Translations under genes and position numbers: made by a program
NCBI GenBank assembly: GCA_037131165.1
Contig: JBAXRO010000021.1
Coordinates: forward strand, 1 to 30,945
Reading direction: 5' to 3'
Length of the DNA: 30,945 nt
Origin: WLNJ01 sp037131165
GTDB taxonomy: Bacteria > Actinomycetota > Thermoleophilia > Solirubrobacterales > Solirubrobacteraceae
The notes under the pieces: generated by a model
The model's input: only the letters and a program-made list of their open reading frames with translations
What the model was told of the DNA's origin: nothing
The model's database searches: none
Shown here: positions 1 to 8,850 of the stretch, in pieces
Layout of the letters: each line of letters begins with the position of its first letter
How positions within the stretch are numbered: position 1 is the stretch's first letter

Positions 1-1068
1 AACCCACCCGCCTACCACGTCTATTCGGCCGCGCTCCTCAGCATGCTTGAGGAGGTAGCTCCGGACCTAGTGGGCCCCTCGGCCCGGAAGGTGATTGAGG
101 AGCAGGGGCAGTACTTGCGCGCCTTGGTCGCTCCGGATGGCGACGTGGCGCTCGCAGGTCGGAGCCAGCTGCAGTCATGGACACTCGCCGCGGTGGCCGT
201 CGTCGCCGCCTCTCGCATGACTGGGCCTGAGGCTCCCGAGTGGCGCGAACTCGGCAACCGGTCACTGGCTCGACTCTCGGGTCGCGAGTACCGCGACCGC
301 ACAGGGGTTTTCGCCATCACTCCATCGGCGCGAGGACAGACCTTGTCGGGGATCGATTCCTATGCCTTCCCCGTCACCTACAACGGCTTGAGCCTTATGT
401 TCCTCGAGCAGGCTGCCCGGGGTTGGCGAGATTCCGTCCAGTCCGCAGACGGAGTGGCAGCGGACGCGGACGGGTTCTGGGCCGACCTTGAAGGATCGCG
501 GCTCATTGCCGCACGTGCAGGGACTGTCTGGTGGCAGTGGCTGGCGGCCCCCGGGTCATCGGATGTCCGGGATGGATCCGGGTTGGTTCAGGTCAAGGTC
601 GGCGGCTCCGAGGGTTGGCGCGACCTGCTCGAGGCACGCCCGCTCGGCACTTCCGCCGGGGAGGCCGGTCCAACCCTGATCCGAGGTCGCAAGTCCCTGC
701 CGTTCCGGGCGACGTCCGTACGGGCCGACGGGGATGCCCTCGTCCTCAACGGCAGCTGGACCAGTGCCGGGTCGACTCCGGTAGCCGGGTCGATCCGAGT
801 CGCAGCCGACACGGATCGCGGTTCGATCGTGCTGCGCTGGACGGCTCGGGCCGGAGTGGTGTTCAGCGGGTGTGTACCCCTCTCGGCCGGCGTCGCCCGG
901 GCCAACGTGCTGCGGTCAGGTCGGACCACCGTTTCGGTTGGCGCCGGCGTTCGTTTCTCCGCCGGGCGAAGCGCACCTTCGGCCAGCTCGGCGAGGACCA
1001 AGATGCACTGCTGGCGGGGCCCTACCCCCGCTTCGGGAGTGAACACGCTCACCATTGGCGGCGGCTGA
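1..1068 (+). CDS. 3' part of a probable secreted polysaccharide-active protein (5' end outside window)
   Basis: The frame is open from base 1, so the gene starts upstream; the first internal ATG is at 43. The visible part is about 355 residues. The first ~170 are helix-rich with aromatic patches (a YHVYSAALL segment, then GRSQLQSWTLAAVAVVAA), as in the alpha/alpha-toroid part of polysaccharide lyases and heparinase II/III-like enzymes. The rest is beta-rich and rich in Gly, Ser and Thr, as in their C-terminal beta-sandwich. The fold assignment is inferred from sequence texture only; I see no catalytic motif I can name. The stop is TGA at 1066-1068. The next gene is convergent, and the 269-base gap between them holds only a short inverted repeat (TCGGCC/GGCCGA, 1104-1122). 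It could instead be another secreted toroid-fold protein. Confidence 0.6.
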   Translation, partial: NPPAYHVYSAALLSMLEEVAPDLVGPSARKVIEEQGQYLRALVAPDGDVALAGRSQLQSWTLAAVAVVAASRMTGPEAPEWRELGNRSLARLSGREYRDRTGVFAITPSARGQTLSGIDSYAFPVTYNGLSLMFLEQAARGWRDSVQSADGVAADADGFWADLEGSRLIAARAGTVWWQWLAAPGSSDVRDGSGLVQVKVGGSEGWRDLLEARPLGTSAGEAGPTLIRGRKSLPFRATSVRADGDALVLNGSWTSAGSTPVAGSIRVAADTDRGSIVLRWTARAGVVFSGCVPLSAGVARANVLRSGRTTVSVGAGVRFSAGRSAPSASSARTKMHCWRGPTPASGVNTLTIGGG

Positions 1069-1337
1069 CCGGTAGGTATCGCCGCGAGACCATCTACGGC
1101 TCATCGGCCCCTTTCAGGCCGAGAAGGAGAATCAAGCTCCTGACCCTCGTCTCGTTCGGGTAACGGAACTTCATTTCCAGCATCCGCTCCTTCGGGATCC
1201 GGCTCGCAGAGCCGCCGCCCGCTCCCAAGATCCTCGCTCGAACTGGTTGCTTGCAGCGGACTGCAGGTGAATTGGCGTCGCGTGGCGGTGCTGGCCCCCT
1301 CCGCCGTGCGCAGGGCTTGAGGACCCGGTCCGCCCAC

Positions 1338-3164
1338 TCAGAGCCAGGCCGGGTCCACCTCGAGCGAGGTCCGGTCGCCGCTCTCGAGCAGGTCGAGCTG
1401 TGGGCCGGTGCGCGGAAGCGCGCAGCGGAAGAAGTAACGGGCCGCGGCTCGCTTGCCGTCGTAGAACTCGCCCTCCTTGCCCTCCGCTGCCAGCAGTTGC
1501 TCGAGCCACACCCAGGCGATCACGATGTCGCCGGTCGCCTCGAGGTAGGCGGTGGCGTTCGCAAGGGCCTGTTCGGCTCCGTCCGCTCCGTTGGCCCAGA
1601 GCGCGCCGGTCACCGCGAGCAGCCGTTGGAGTGAGGCCTCCAGGGTCGCTCCGTGTTCGGCTGCCTCGCCGCCCGCGGCCTTGGCCCGCTCGATCGTCCC
1701 GGTCAGCTCGCCGACGAGCAGGCCGAGCGCGGCGCCGCCCTCCATCGTCACCTTGCGTCCGAGCAGGTCGAGCGCCTGAATCCCGTGCGTGCCCTCATGG
1801 ATCGGGTTGAGCCGGTTGTCGCGGTAGTGCTGTTCGACCTCGTAGTCACGGGCGTAGCCGTAGCCGCCGTGGACCTGGATCGCAAGCGAGTTCGCCTCGG
1901 CGCACCACTGCGACGGCCAACTCTTGGCGATCGGAGTCAGCAGGTCGAGCAGGAGGCCAGCCTTGCGGCGCTCCTCCTCGTCTTCGAGGCTGCGCTGGTC
2001 GTCGTCGAGCTTCGCGCAGTAGAGCAGCAGGGCGAGAGCGCCCTCGACGTAACTCTTCTGGGCGAGCAGCATCCGGCGGACGTCCGGGTGCTCGATGATC
2101 GGGACCTGCGGGACTGCCGGGTCCTTGCCGGTCACGGGGCGGCCCTGCGGGCGCTCCTTCGCGTACTTCAGCGACTTCAGGTACCCGGCGTAGCCGAGCG
2201 AAGTCGCACCGAGGCCGACTCCGATCCGGGCCTCGTTCATCATGTGGAACATGTAGGCGAGGCCACGGTGTTCCTCGCCGACGAGCCAGCCGATCGCTCC
2301 GGCTTCGCCTCCCGGCTTGTGCTCGCCGTCGCCGAAGGCCATGACCGTGTTGACGGTCCCGCGGAAGCCCATCTTGTGGTTGAGGCCGGCCAGGGCCACG
2401 TCGTTGGGCCCACCGACCGCGCCGTCTTCACCGACGAAGTAGCGCGGCACGATGAAGAGGCTGATGCCCTTGACCCCGGGAGGTCCGCCGGGGATCTTCG
2501 CGAGCACGAGGTGGACGATGTTCTCGGCCAGTTCGTGCTCACCGCCGGAGATCCACATCTTCGATCCGAAGATCCGGTAGGTGCCGTCGGCCTGCGGTTC
2601 CGCTCGGGTCGTGACGTCCGTCAGGGACGAGCCCGCCTGGGTCTCTGAGAGGCACATCGTCCCGTAGAAGCGACCCTCGACCATCGGTGTCGCCCAGCGC
2701 TCGATCTGTTCGTCGGAGCCGTTGGCGACGATCAGGTTCGCTGCCCCGATCGTCAGCATCGCGTAGACGGCGGAGGACGTGTTCGCGGCGTGGAAGTAGG
2801 AGAAGCCGGCGTTGCCGACCACGCTCGGGAGGTCCATGCCGCCGACGCTCTCGGGCATCGCGGCTCCGGCAAGGCCGGCCTCGAAGAATGCGTCCAGCGC
2901 AGGGCCGATGGCGTCGATCAGCTCAACCTTGCCGTCCGGGCCAACGTGCGGCTCGTTCTCGTCGGCCTCCCGGTTGTGCGGAGCGAACAGGTCCGTCGCG
3001 ATCCGCTGCGAGAGGTCGATCACGTCGTCGAAGACGTCGCGGGACTGGCCGGCGTAGCGGGGACGCTCGAGCATCTTCTCCACATCGAGCCACTCGTAGA
3101 GCAGGAACGAGATGTCGCGGCGGTCGATCAGGGTCGAGGATGTCGATGGGGAGGAGGTACTCAT
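1338..3164 (-). CDS. Acyl-CoA dehydrogenase, DmdC-like long form
   Basis: A 608-residue FAD-dependent acyl-CoA dehydrogenase that would oxidise an acyl-CoA to the 2,3-enoyl-CoA and pass electrons to ETF. The N-terminus (RRDISFLLYEWLDVE, about residues 15-30) matches the extra N-terminal domain of the long ACAD group that includes 3-methylmercaptopropionyl-CoA dehydrogenase (DmdC). The flavin-site CLSETQAGSSLTDV and the KMWISGGEHE segment follow. The catalytic base is Glu457 in NPIHEGTHGIQALDLLGRK, and a C-terminal helical domain completes the ~600-residue length. The substrate cannot be told from sequence; general fatty acyl-CoA use is as likely as methylmercaptopropionyl-CoA. The ATG at 3164 was chosen because GGAAGG lies ~10 bases upstream and the family N-terminus begins here. 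The frame stays open to 3596, but that extension would overlap the divergent neighbour and looks non-coding. Confidence 0.93.
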   Translation of the reverse strand: MSTSSPSTSSTLIDRRDISFLLYEWLDVEKMLERPRYAGQSRDVFDDVIDLSQRIATDLFAPHNREADENEPHVGPDGKVELIDAIGPALDAFFEAGLAGAAMPESVGGMDLPSVVGNAGFSYFHAANTSSAVYAMLTIGAANLIVANGSDEQIERWATPMVEGRFYGTMCLSETQAGSSLTDVTTRAEPQADGTYRIFGSKMWISGGEHELAENIVHLVLAKIPGGPPGVKGISLFIVPRYFVGEDGAVGGPNDVALAGLNHKMGFRGTVNTVMAFGDGEHKPGGEAGAIGWLVGEEHRGLAYMFHMMNEARIGVGLGATSLGYAGYLKSLKYAKERPQGRPVTGKDPAVPQVPIIEHPDVRRMLLAQKSYVEGALALLLYCAKLDDDQRSLEDEEERRKAGLLLDLLTPIAKSWPSQWCAEANSLAIQVHGGYGYARDYEVEQHYRDNRLNPIHEGTHGIQALDLLGRKVTMEGGAALGLLVGELTGTIERAKAAGGEAAEHGATLEASLQRLLAVTGALWANGADGAEQALANATAYLEATGDIVIAWVWLEQLLAAEGKEGEFYDGKRAAARYFFRCALPRTGPQLDLLESGDRTSLEVDPAWL

Positions 3165-3360
3165 TCGCTGGATTCCTTCCGGAGGTTGGCTGCGCGGCTT
3201 GCTGGAATCGGAATGATGACGGCGCAGGGGGCGCGGGGCGCTGCGATCGGGAACCGGTCGGTCAGCCAGTCCACGCCCTGCCGGCACCGAGTCGGCCCGG
3301 TGTCCCGATTGGGCAGCCTGTAGCCTCGCCCAACCAACCGAGACCCAAGGGAGCAGAAGC

Positions 3361-4338
3361 TTGTTTAAGACACGATTCACCGAAACTTTCGGCTTCGACC
3401 ATCCGATCGTGCTCGGGGGAATGCAGGCCATCGGTACCGCAGAGTTGATCGCGGCCACGGCCAACACCGGCTGCCTCGCCTTCCTCTCCGCCCTGACCCA
3501 GCCCACCCCTGAGGCGCTCGAGAAGGAAATTGCCCGCACCCGTGAGCTGACCGACAAGCCCTTCGGCATCAACCTCACGATCCTGCCCGCGATCACCCCT
3601 CCGCCCTACGCCGAGTACCGCCAGGTGATCTGCGAGTCCGGGGTGCCGGTGGTCGAGACGGCCGGCATGAACCCGGCCGAGCACGTCCCGTTCTTCAAGG
3701 AGGCGGGGATCAAGATCCTCCACAAGTGCACCAGCGTGCGCCACGGGCTCAAGGCCCAGACCCTCGGAGTCGATGGCCTCTCGATCGACGGCTTCGAGTG
3801 CGCCGGTCACCCGGGTGAGGACGACGTCCCCGGCCTCGTCCTGATCCCGGCGGCAGCCGACAAGATCGAGATCCCGATGATCGCTTCCGGCGGTATCGCC
3901 GACGCACGCGGCCTGGTCGCGGCACTCGCCTTGGGGGCGGACGGGGTCAACATGGGGACCCGCTTCCTGTGCACGGCGGAAGCGCCGGCCGACCTCGCCG
4001 TCAAGCAGTTCATGGTTCAGGCAGACGAGCGCAGCACGCAGCTGATGTTCCGCACCCTGCACAACACCGCACGGGTCGTCAGGAACAAGGTCACCGAGGA
4101 GGTCGTCGAGATCGAGAAGCGCGGCGGCGGATTCGACGAGATCGCCCCGCTCGTCTCCGGTGCACGGGGACGCAAGGTTTACGAGACGGGCGACCTCGAC
4201 GCGGGCGTCTGGTCCGCCGGCCTGTCGCTCGGGCTGATCGACGACATCCCGACAGTCGCCGAGCTGGTCGAGCGGATCCTGCTCGAGGCCGAGCAGATCA
4301 TCCAGGGGCGGCTCGAAGGGACCCTCGCAGGCGCGTGA
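3361..4338 (+). CDS. Nitronate monooxygenase (2-nitropropane dioxygenase family)
   Basis: A 325-residue FMN-dependent TIM-barrel enzyme that oxidises propionate-3-nitronate or alkyl nitronates, usually for detoxification. Visible motifs are GGM at 19-21 (phosphate/flavin side), GFECAGHPGEDDV around His150 (the family's catalytic His region), ASGGIAD at 175-181 and GADGVNMGTRFL at 192-203 (phosphate-binding end of the barrel). Length is normal for the family. The start is TTG at 3361 with GGGAG about 8 bases upstream. It is divergent from the acyl-CoA dehydrogenase across 196 bases, so the two may share control. A TTGGGC/GCCCAA inverted repeat (3309-3333) sits just before the start. Some relatives are annotated as enoyl reductases (FabK-like), but the GHPGE motif favours nitronate monooxygenase. 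Confidence 0.9.
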   Translation: MFKTRFTETFGFDHPIVLGGMQAIGTAELIAATANTGCLAFLSALTQPTPEALEKEIARTRELTDKPFGINLTILPAITPPPYAEYRQVICESGVPVVETAGMNPAEHVPFFKEAGIKILHKCTSVRHGLKAQTLGVDGLSIDGFECAGHPGEDDVPGLVLIPAAADKIEIPMIASGGIADARGLVAALALGADGVNMGTRFLCTAEAPADLAVKQFMVQADERSTQLMFRTLHNTARVVRNKVTEEVVEIEKRGGGFDEIAPLVSGARGRKVYETGDLDAGVWSAGLSLGLIDDIPTVAELVERILLEAEQIIQGRLEGTLAGA

Positions 4339-4388
4339 GGCTCTGGTTGCTGCCAGCTTCAGTCTCTTGAGAGAAGCGCTGACCTCCT

Positions 4389-4422
4389 GAGCAACCGCTG
4401 CTCTTGATCGGCGGTTACGCTC
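4389..4422. terminator. Possible bidirectional terminator hairpin between convergent genes
   Basis: GAGC-AACCGC pairs with GCGGTT-(AC)-GCTC around a 12-base loop. It lies between the stop of the nitronate monooxygenase (4338) and the stop of the GT-C-like gene (4442). There is no T-tract, so the role is inferred from position. Confidence 0.3.
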
Positions 4423-4441
4423 AGATCCGATGGGGCGGGAT

Positions 4442-5869
4442 TCACGGCGCCGACGTTCGCGACGGGAGTCTCGCCTGCCGATCCCCTGTCGCCCGGCGAT
4501 CACTGATCGAGTAGATCGTCCACGGTGATGCGGAACCGATCCTGTTCACGCTGAACCGTTCGGGCAGGGGCGAAATCCGGCCGGTCAGCCCGGCTGGTGC
4601 GATGAAAATGACGGCAGGTGCTGAGATCTGGTCGTTGGGATGCCGCTTCCAAACGGTGGTCACCTTCCGCAGTGGCACGCCGAGCCGCCAGGCGAGCTCC
4701 GTCATCAGCGGCGTGTTGGCCATCACGGTCGGCCCGGACAGTGAGCCCAGGCGCTTCCTGCCTCCCGCCTCTCTGATCGCGTGGTCAAGCGCTTGTCCCG
4801 CTTTCACTTGGTTCGAAGCCATCCTCACCGTCTCGCGGAATTGGCTCGCTGCGCCCCAAGACAGGATCACGCAGACCAACAGGGTTCCCGTCGCCAGGCG
4901 CAACTGCGGTCGGAGCGTGGTGTGGAGGACGCGCGCGACGCCCCACGCCGCGCAGACCATCAACAGGGCAGCTCCGGGAATCAGATAGCGAGCGCCGATC
5001 GGGTAGCCCGCCAGTCCCTTGCCGATGATCAATGCGACCCAGATCACCCCCGTCGCCAGCATCAGCCCGATGGCCCGGTTTCGTTCCCGGATCGCCAACG
5101 CGCTCGCGATGGCGGCTCCGATCACGGTGAGGGGACCGAGGTCGTCGATCAGGTGGTCGATCGCCTCACCGGGGGTGCGGCCTCGCCCTCCGGCTGCGTG
5201 GTTGAGTGATCGCATGGGGTCTCCCGAGGCGACCCAGTCGATCCCGACCCAGATCACCACCGGGGCGAAGGCCAGGGTGACGGCGGCCTTCCACCCGACA
5301 CGGCCAGTCGCTGCCGCCCACGCCGCCACCAACAACAGGATCGGCCACTCCTCCGACCTCAGCAACCCGGCTGCTGAGAGAGCGATCAGGGCCCAGCCGG
5401 CACGGCCGTCCAGCAGGCACAGGACCGCCACGAGGCTCAACAGGATGAAGACGGGCTCCGAATACCCCTGCACGGCAGTGGTGAAGAACCCCGGCAGGGC
5501 GAGAAGCCCGACTGCGGCGATGGCGCCAGCGGCTGGGCCGCCAAGGCGCAGCCCGATCCGCCAGCCGATCCACCCCGTGAGCAGGTACGAGGTCCTGACG
5601 AGGGACATCCACGCGATCGGCCCGAGATCGCCGAACGGCGCGAGGGGTGCTGTGAGGATCACGGGGAGCGGCTTCATGACCGGGCCTCCGCTCTCGTCGA
5701 GCGCGAATGAAGCCAACTCCCGCGCCCAGACCATCCATGCCCATGAGTCGTAGGTGAGCGACGGTAAGGCGATCGCCGAGAGGATGCCGAGGATCAGGGC
5801 CACAGCGACCACCAGCCTGTCCTGCGCGTGCTGGTTTTCGGTCCCGTCCAGTTGCAGCCGAACGCTCAT
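4442..5869 (-). CDS. Polytopic GT-C-like membrane glycosyltransferase candidate (paralogue 1)
   Basis: A 475-residue integral membrane protein with roughly ten or more hydrophobic helices. After the first helix comes YDSWAWMVWAREL with Asp41, then KPLPV, and later GYSEP and GARYLIPG. An acidic residue in the first outer loop followed by many helices is the architecture of GT-C transferases that use polyprenyl-phosphate sugars; that function is inferred, not shown. The gene at 9596-11020 shares all of these motifs. The ATG at 5869 gives almost the same length as the paralogue (474). A start at 5953 would overlap the upstream permease and add a non-hydrophobic, Arg-rich tail. It lies 43 bases downstream of the ABC permease on the same strand, so it is probably co-transcribed. 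The soluble C-terminal ~120 residues may be an outer-face domain. Confidence 0.75.
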   Translation of the reverse strand: MSVRLQLDGTENQHAQDRLVVAVALILGILSAIALPSLTYDSWAWMVWARELASFALDESGGPVMKPLPVILTAPLAPFGDLGPIAWMSLVRTSYLLTGWIGWRIGLRLGGPAAGAIAAVGLLALPGFFTTAVQGYSEPVFILLSLVAVLCLLDGRAGWALIALSAAGLLRSEEWPILLLVAAWAAATGRVGWKAAVTLAFAPVVIWVGIDWVASGDPMRSLNHAAGGRGRTPGEAIDHLIDDLGPLTVIGAAIASALAIRERNRAIGLMLATGVIWVALIIGKGLAGYPIGARYLIPGAALLMVCAAWGVARVLHTTLRPQLRLATGTLLVCVILSWGAASQFRETVRMASNQVKAGQALDHAIREAGGRKRLGSLSGPTVMANTPLMTELAWRLGVPLRKVTTVWKRHPNDQISAPAVIFIAPAGLTGRISPLPERFSVNRIGSASPWTIYSISDRRATGDRQARLPSRTSAP

Positions 5870-5912
5870 CGCCCGCCATGTTGACGGACGGCGGGGCAGC
5901 GCCCGGGCCGGG

Positions 5913-6764
5913 TCAGAGAACGTCGCGGCGGCGGAACAGCTCCGCCCCGACAACTGCCAGCAGCAGGCCGGCTGCGGTGAGTGTCATTGCGTGCCCCCAG
6001 TCAAAGCCGTCCTGCACGGCAGAGCCGTACCAGCGGAACGCGGAGAGGACGCGAAAAGGCTTGAGGTCGGGCGAGATCTTCCCGACGAGGTCGATCACGT
6101 ACATCGCGACCAGCGTGCCCCCGGCGATCCCCACGACACTCGCCGACCTGTGAAGAAAACCGGCGAGGAAGACGCCAAACCCGGCGAAGGCGATCGAGAT
6201 CGGCCAGACGTTGGCGAAGCCGGAGGCGAGTGTCGCCGCCGAGGCGTGAGCGTCGACGGCAGTGGCGGCCGCGAGTGTCATCGCCCACATCAGGAACAGT
6301 GATGCGGCCAGCAGCAGCGCGGTGGCGAGCAGCGAACCGGCGACGAGGACCCGTCGTGAGATCGGGAGCGCCAGCAGCGAATCGAGGTGGTGGTTCTCCT
6401 CCGCCCAGACGATGCTTCTTGTCGCCACCCTGACGGCGAACCAGGCCATAGCCAGGGGGACGATCAGGCTGAGCATCTCGGCATCGACGTACTGGTCGAC
6501 ATTGCTGAGCGTCGTGATCCCGAAGGCCTTCTTGATCGAGTCCGGATAGCCCTGCATTGCCCGGCCGATCGAGTCGGCGACCGAGGGCCAGATTGCGGCC
6601 ACCAGGGCGCAGGTGGCGCCGAGGCTGCCGCCCCAGATCAGGGGTGAGGCGCGATGGAAGTGGAGGTCGCTCGCCAGGATCGCCCGGAACGACTCCCAAG
6701 TCGACGGCGGTCCGGCCGTCAACACGCCCGTCCTCGAACGCCCACTGGCCTCTGTCGCGCTCAT
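5913..6764 (-). CDS. ABC-2 type transporter permease
   Basis: A 283-residue membrane protein with about six hydrophobic segments and a cytoplasmic N-terminus. The segment between helices 2 and 3 (WAEENHHLDSLLALPISRRVLVAG) is typical of ABC-2 exporter permeases of the antibiotic/polyketide type, where a short amphipathic coupling region precedes 'LPISR'. Its ATG overlaps the stop of the ATPase gene by 4 bases (ATGA, 6761-6764), so the two are translationally coupled and very likely form one exporter. The substrate is unknown. The downstream GT-C-like gene hints at a cell-envelope or lipid-linked substrate, but that is inference. Confidence 0.88.
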   Translation of the reverse strand: MSATEASGRSRTGVLTAGPPSTWESFRAILASDLHFHRASPLIWGGSLGATCALVAAIWPSVADSIGRAMQGYPDSIKKAFGITTLSNVDQYVDAEMLSLIVPLAMAWFAVRVATRSIVWAEENHHLDSLLALPISRRVLVAGSLLATALLLAASLFLMWAMTLAAATAVDAHASAATLASGFANVWPISIAFAGFGVFLAGFLHRSASVVGIAGGTLVAMYVIDLVGKISPDLKPFRVLSAFRWYGSAVQDGFDWGHAMTLTAAGLLLAVVGAELFRRRDVL

Positions 6765-7657
6765 GGTCCAGCCGTCCCGTCGTAATAGAGCAGGAACAGC
6801 TCTTCGAGCGATGGCTTCGTGATCTCCAGGTCGGCGACTTGGTGCCTTGCCACCGCGGCGATCACTTCGTCGAGCGGACCGAGCGCGCGAAAGGTGATCT
6901 CGTCGCCATCCCGCTCCAGCGAATCCACGCCCTCGATGGCTGCGAACTCGGCCGGGTCGGCCGGTTCCCTCAGTTTCAGAGTCACCTTGCGATAGGCGCG
7001 GGCCCGCATCTCATCGACCGACTCGATCGCAGCGAGACGACCGGCTCGGATTATCCCGACCCTGTCACACGCCCGCTCGACCTCGGGCAGGTCATGCGAC
7101 GAGAGGAAGACGGTCGTTCCCTGCTCGCGCCGCTCCGCGATCAGCTGAAGGAACTCCTCCTGCATCAGCGGGTCGAGCCCGGTTGTCGGCTCGTCGAGGA
7201 TCAGCAGCTCGGGGTTATGGAAGAGGGCTTGGATGATCCCGATCTTCTGTCGGTTGCCCCTGGAGAGCTGGCGCAGCGGGCGGTTCAGGTCGGCCTTGAA
7301 GCGCTCCGCGAGTGACCTTGCCCCGGTGAGGTCGTTCGTTCCCCGCAGGCGGGCGAACAGCCGCAGCAGTTGCTCGCCCGTGAGCCGGTCCTCGTAGGCG
7401 AAGTCACCCGGCAGGTTGCCGACCCGGGCTCGGATCTCACGGCTGCAGCGGCGCGTGTCGAGGCCGAAGATCGTGGCGTTGCCACTGGTCGGGTGGAGCA
7501 GGTCCAACAGGGTGCGGATCGTCGTCGTCTTCCCCGCGCCGTTCGGGCCGAGGAAGCCGAACACCTCGCCTCGGTCGACGGTGAGGGTGAGGTCCCTGAT
7601 GCCCGCTCCGCCCCGGTAGAGCTTGGTCAGAGCATCCGTTTCGATCACCGCACTCAC
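6761..7657 (-). CDS. ABC transporter ATP-binding protein
   Basis: A 298-residue ATPase that powers the permease encoded next. Walker A is GPNGAGKT at 37-44. The Q-loop region reads NLPGDFAYEDRLTG, a form common in DrrA/antibiotic-type ATPases. The signature is LSRGNRQK (131-138) rather than LSGGQ, Walker B is LLILDEP (151-157), and the H-loop is SSHDL with His188. The C-terminal ~80 residues form the extra beta-rich domain of this subgroup. The start is GTG at 7657 with no convincing Shine-Dalgarno. A promoter-like CTGACC-18-TAGGAT lies right before it, so the message may be leaderless. It is first in an operon with the permease and probably the GT-C-like gene. Confidence 0.93.
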   Translation of the reverse strand: MSAVIETDALTKLYRGGAGIRDLTLTVDRGEVFGFLGPNGAGKTTTIRTLLDLLHPTSGNATIFGLDTRRCSREIRARVGNLPGDFAYEDRLTGEQLLRLFARLRGTNDLTGARSLAERFKADLNRPLRQLSRGNRQKIGIIQALFHNPELLILDEPTTGLDPLMQEEFLQLIAERREQGTTVFLSSHDLPEVERACDRVGIIRAGRLAAIESVDEMRARAYRKVTLKLREPADPAEFAAIEGVDSLERDGDEITFRALGPLDEVIAAVARHQVADLEITKPSLEELFLLYYDGTAGP

Positions 7658-7663
7658 CGAACC

Positions 7664-7693
7664 ATCCTACGGTCGCAATCGACCGGTGGTCAG
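7664..7693 (-). promoter_or_regulatory. Putative promoter of the ABC/GT-C operon
   Basis: On the minus strand CTGACC (7688-7693) and TAGGAT (7664-7669) are 18 bases apart, each matching the sigma-70-type consensus at 4 of 6 positions. The -10 ends 6 bases before the GTG start, so transcription would begin at or near the start codon. The spacer contains a perfect GGTCG-caat-CGACC inverted repeat (7671-7684) that could be an operator. This is pattern matching only. Confidence 0.3.
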
Positions 7694-7800
7694 CTCTTCG
7701 CGATCGGCCCCGTGGAGCGAGTTCGGAGGCGAGTTCCCCGCTCGAGTTGGCCCGGGGTGCCGCGGTGTAACCCGAGGTGGCACGCAGTAAGGTTGGCGCC

Positions 7801-8832
7801 ATGAAGCGACTTTTCATGCCTCTCGTAGGGGCCATCTTCCTCGTGCCGACCGTCGCCGTCGCGGCGCCGAAGGGCGTCTACCCGAAGTGGACCATCAGCC
7901 CGGACTCGCCCGGGGCACAGACCCACACAGGAACGATCAAGTTCGGTGTGAACGGCATCCCGAACGCCACCTACAAGGTCGAAAAGGACAACGACGATGG
8001 CCGGAGCGTTCGACTCGAGACCTCCAACGGAGGAGGTGACTGGCTGACGGCGGCAACGCCGTTCGGCAAGATCTTCGGCCCTAGCGGCCCGAGCGATTCG
8101 AACCAGTACCTCAGGGTCGCTCAGGATTCCTCGGGGGACGGGAACGTCTCGACCACGACGATCACCTTCCCGTCCGCCGTTCCCGTCGGCCTGGTCGGGA
8201 TCGCCGTCGGTGACCTCGACGTCGACGAGGTCACCGTGAGCGCGGCCGACTCCGCGTTCCGCCTGAAGTCGGGCAGCGCGATCCAAGGCAGCGCATCGCC
8301 GGTTCCCTTCAACTTCTGCAATGTGCCGGATCCCAAGCCCGACAACTGCGGCTCTGACACGGACGTCCCGACCTGGAACCCTGGCCCGTTCGCCGGAATC
8401 CTCAGGGGCACCGGTGACGACTCCGACGGGGCCTCCGGCTGGTTCAGGCCGACCTTTGCACTCAGGCAGCTGACGCTCGAGTTCACCGGCAGCGACGGCT
8501 ACGGTGGCTCGAACCACTCCTACCGCACGTGGCTTGCAGCGCTCTCGAACGACATCTCGGGCAAGGTGACGAGGACGACAGGCCGAGCGTTGCGTGGCGT
8601 GCTCGTCAGTCTTCAGGCACCGGGAGGCAAGACCGCGGCCAAGCGGATCCGCACCGACGCCCGGGGTCGCTACTCGTTCCCGAACTGGGCAGCGCGCAGT
8701 GGGTACACGGTCAAGATGGCGGTCCCCTCCGGCTACACCGCGTCGGGAGCCACCACCAAGGGCGCTTCGATTGCCGTCAACGACGCGACCGTCGACTTCA
8801 AGCTCAAGCCGGCTCCGGCCTACACGGGCTGA
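7801..8832 (+). CDS. Secreted protein with C-terminal carboxypeptidase-regulatory-like domain
   Basis: A 343-residue exported protein. The ATG at 7801 begins a clear signal peptide (MKRLFMPLVGAIFLVPTVAVAA); an upstream GTG at 7777 would add eight residues before it. The middle ~230 residues are beta-rich, rich in Gly, Ser, Asp and Thr, with one Cys pair (FCNVPDPKPDNCGS). Residues from about 250 (DISGKVTRTTGRALRGVLVSL to the end) look like a carboxypeptidase regulatory or Cna-B-type beta-sandwich, with the usual 'DARGRYSF' turn. No catalytic motif is visible, so an adhesive or wall-associated role is inferred. It ends 18 bases before ppk2 on the same strand and may be co-transcribed with it, though no functional link is evident. 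Confidence 0.8.
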   Translation: MKRLFMPLVGAIFLVPTVAVAAPKGVYPKWTISPDSPGAQTHTGTIKFGVNGIPNATYKVEKDNDDGRSVRLETSNGGGDWLTAATPFGKIFGPSGPSDSNQYLRVAQDSSGDGNVSTTTITFPSAVPVGLVGIAVGDLDVDEVTVSAADSAFRLKSGSAIQGSASPVPFNFCNVPDPKPDNCGSDTDVPTWNPGPFAGILRGTGDDSDGASGWFRPTFALRQLTLEFTGSDGYGGSNHSYRTWLAALSNDISGKVTRTTGRALRGVLVSLQAPGGKTAAKRIRTDARGRYSFPNWAARSGYTVKMAVPSGYTASGATTKGASIAVNDATVDFKLKPAPAYTG

Positions 8833-8850
8833 GATCGCAGCGGAGAGCCA

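Noticed and set aside
900..1068. Possible frameshift near the 3' end of the first gene
   Set aside because: The tail is odd in composition (MHCWRGPTPASG), but neither other frame gives a better protein and the beta-rich character continues, so no shift is claimed.
1653..2648. 331-residue open frame antisense to the acyl-CoA dehydrogenase
   Set aside because: The catalytic Glu and flavin motifs are on the minus strand; the plus-strand frame is a mirror of high-GC codons.
3309..3333. TTGGGC/GCCCAA inverted repeat before the nitronate monooxygenase as an operator
   Set aside because: A 6-base repeat in high-GC DNA is expected often by chance; no regulator gene is nearby.
3165..3596. Upstream extension of the acyl-CoA dehydrogenase frame
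   Set aside because: The added 144 residues are not family-like, overlap the divergent nitronate monooxygenase, and the ATG at 3164 has its own ribosome site.
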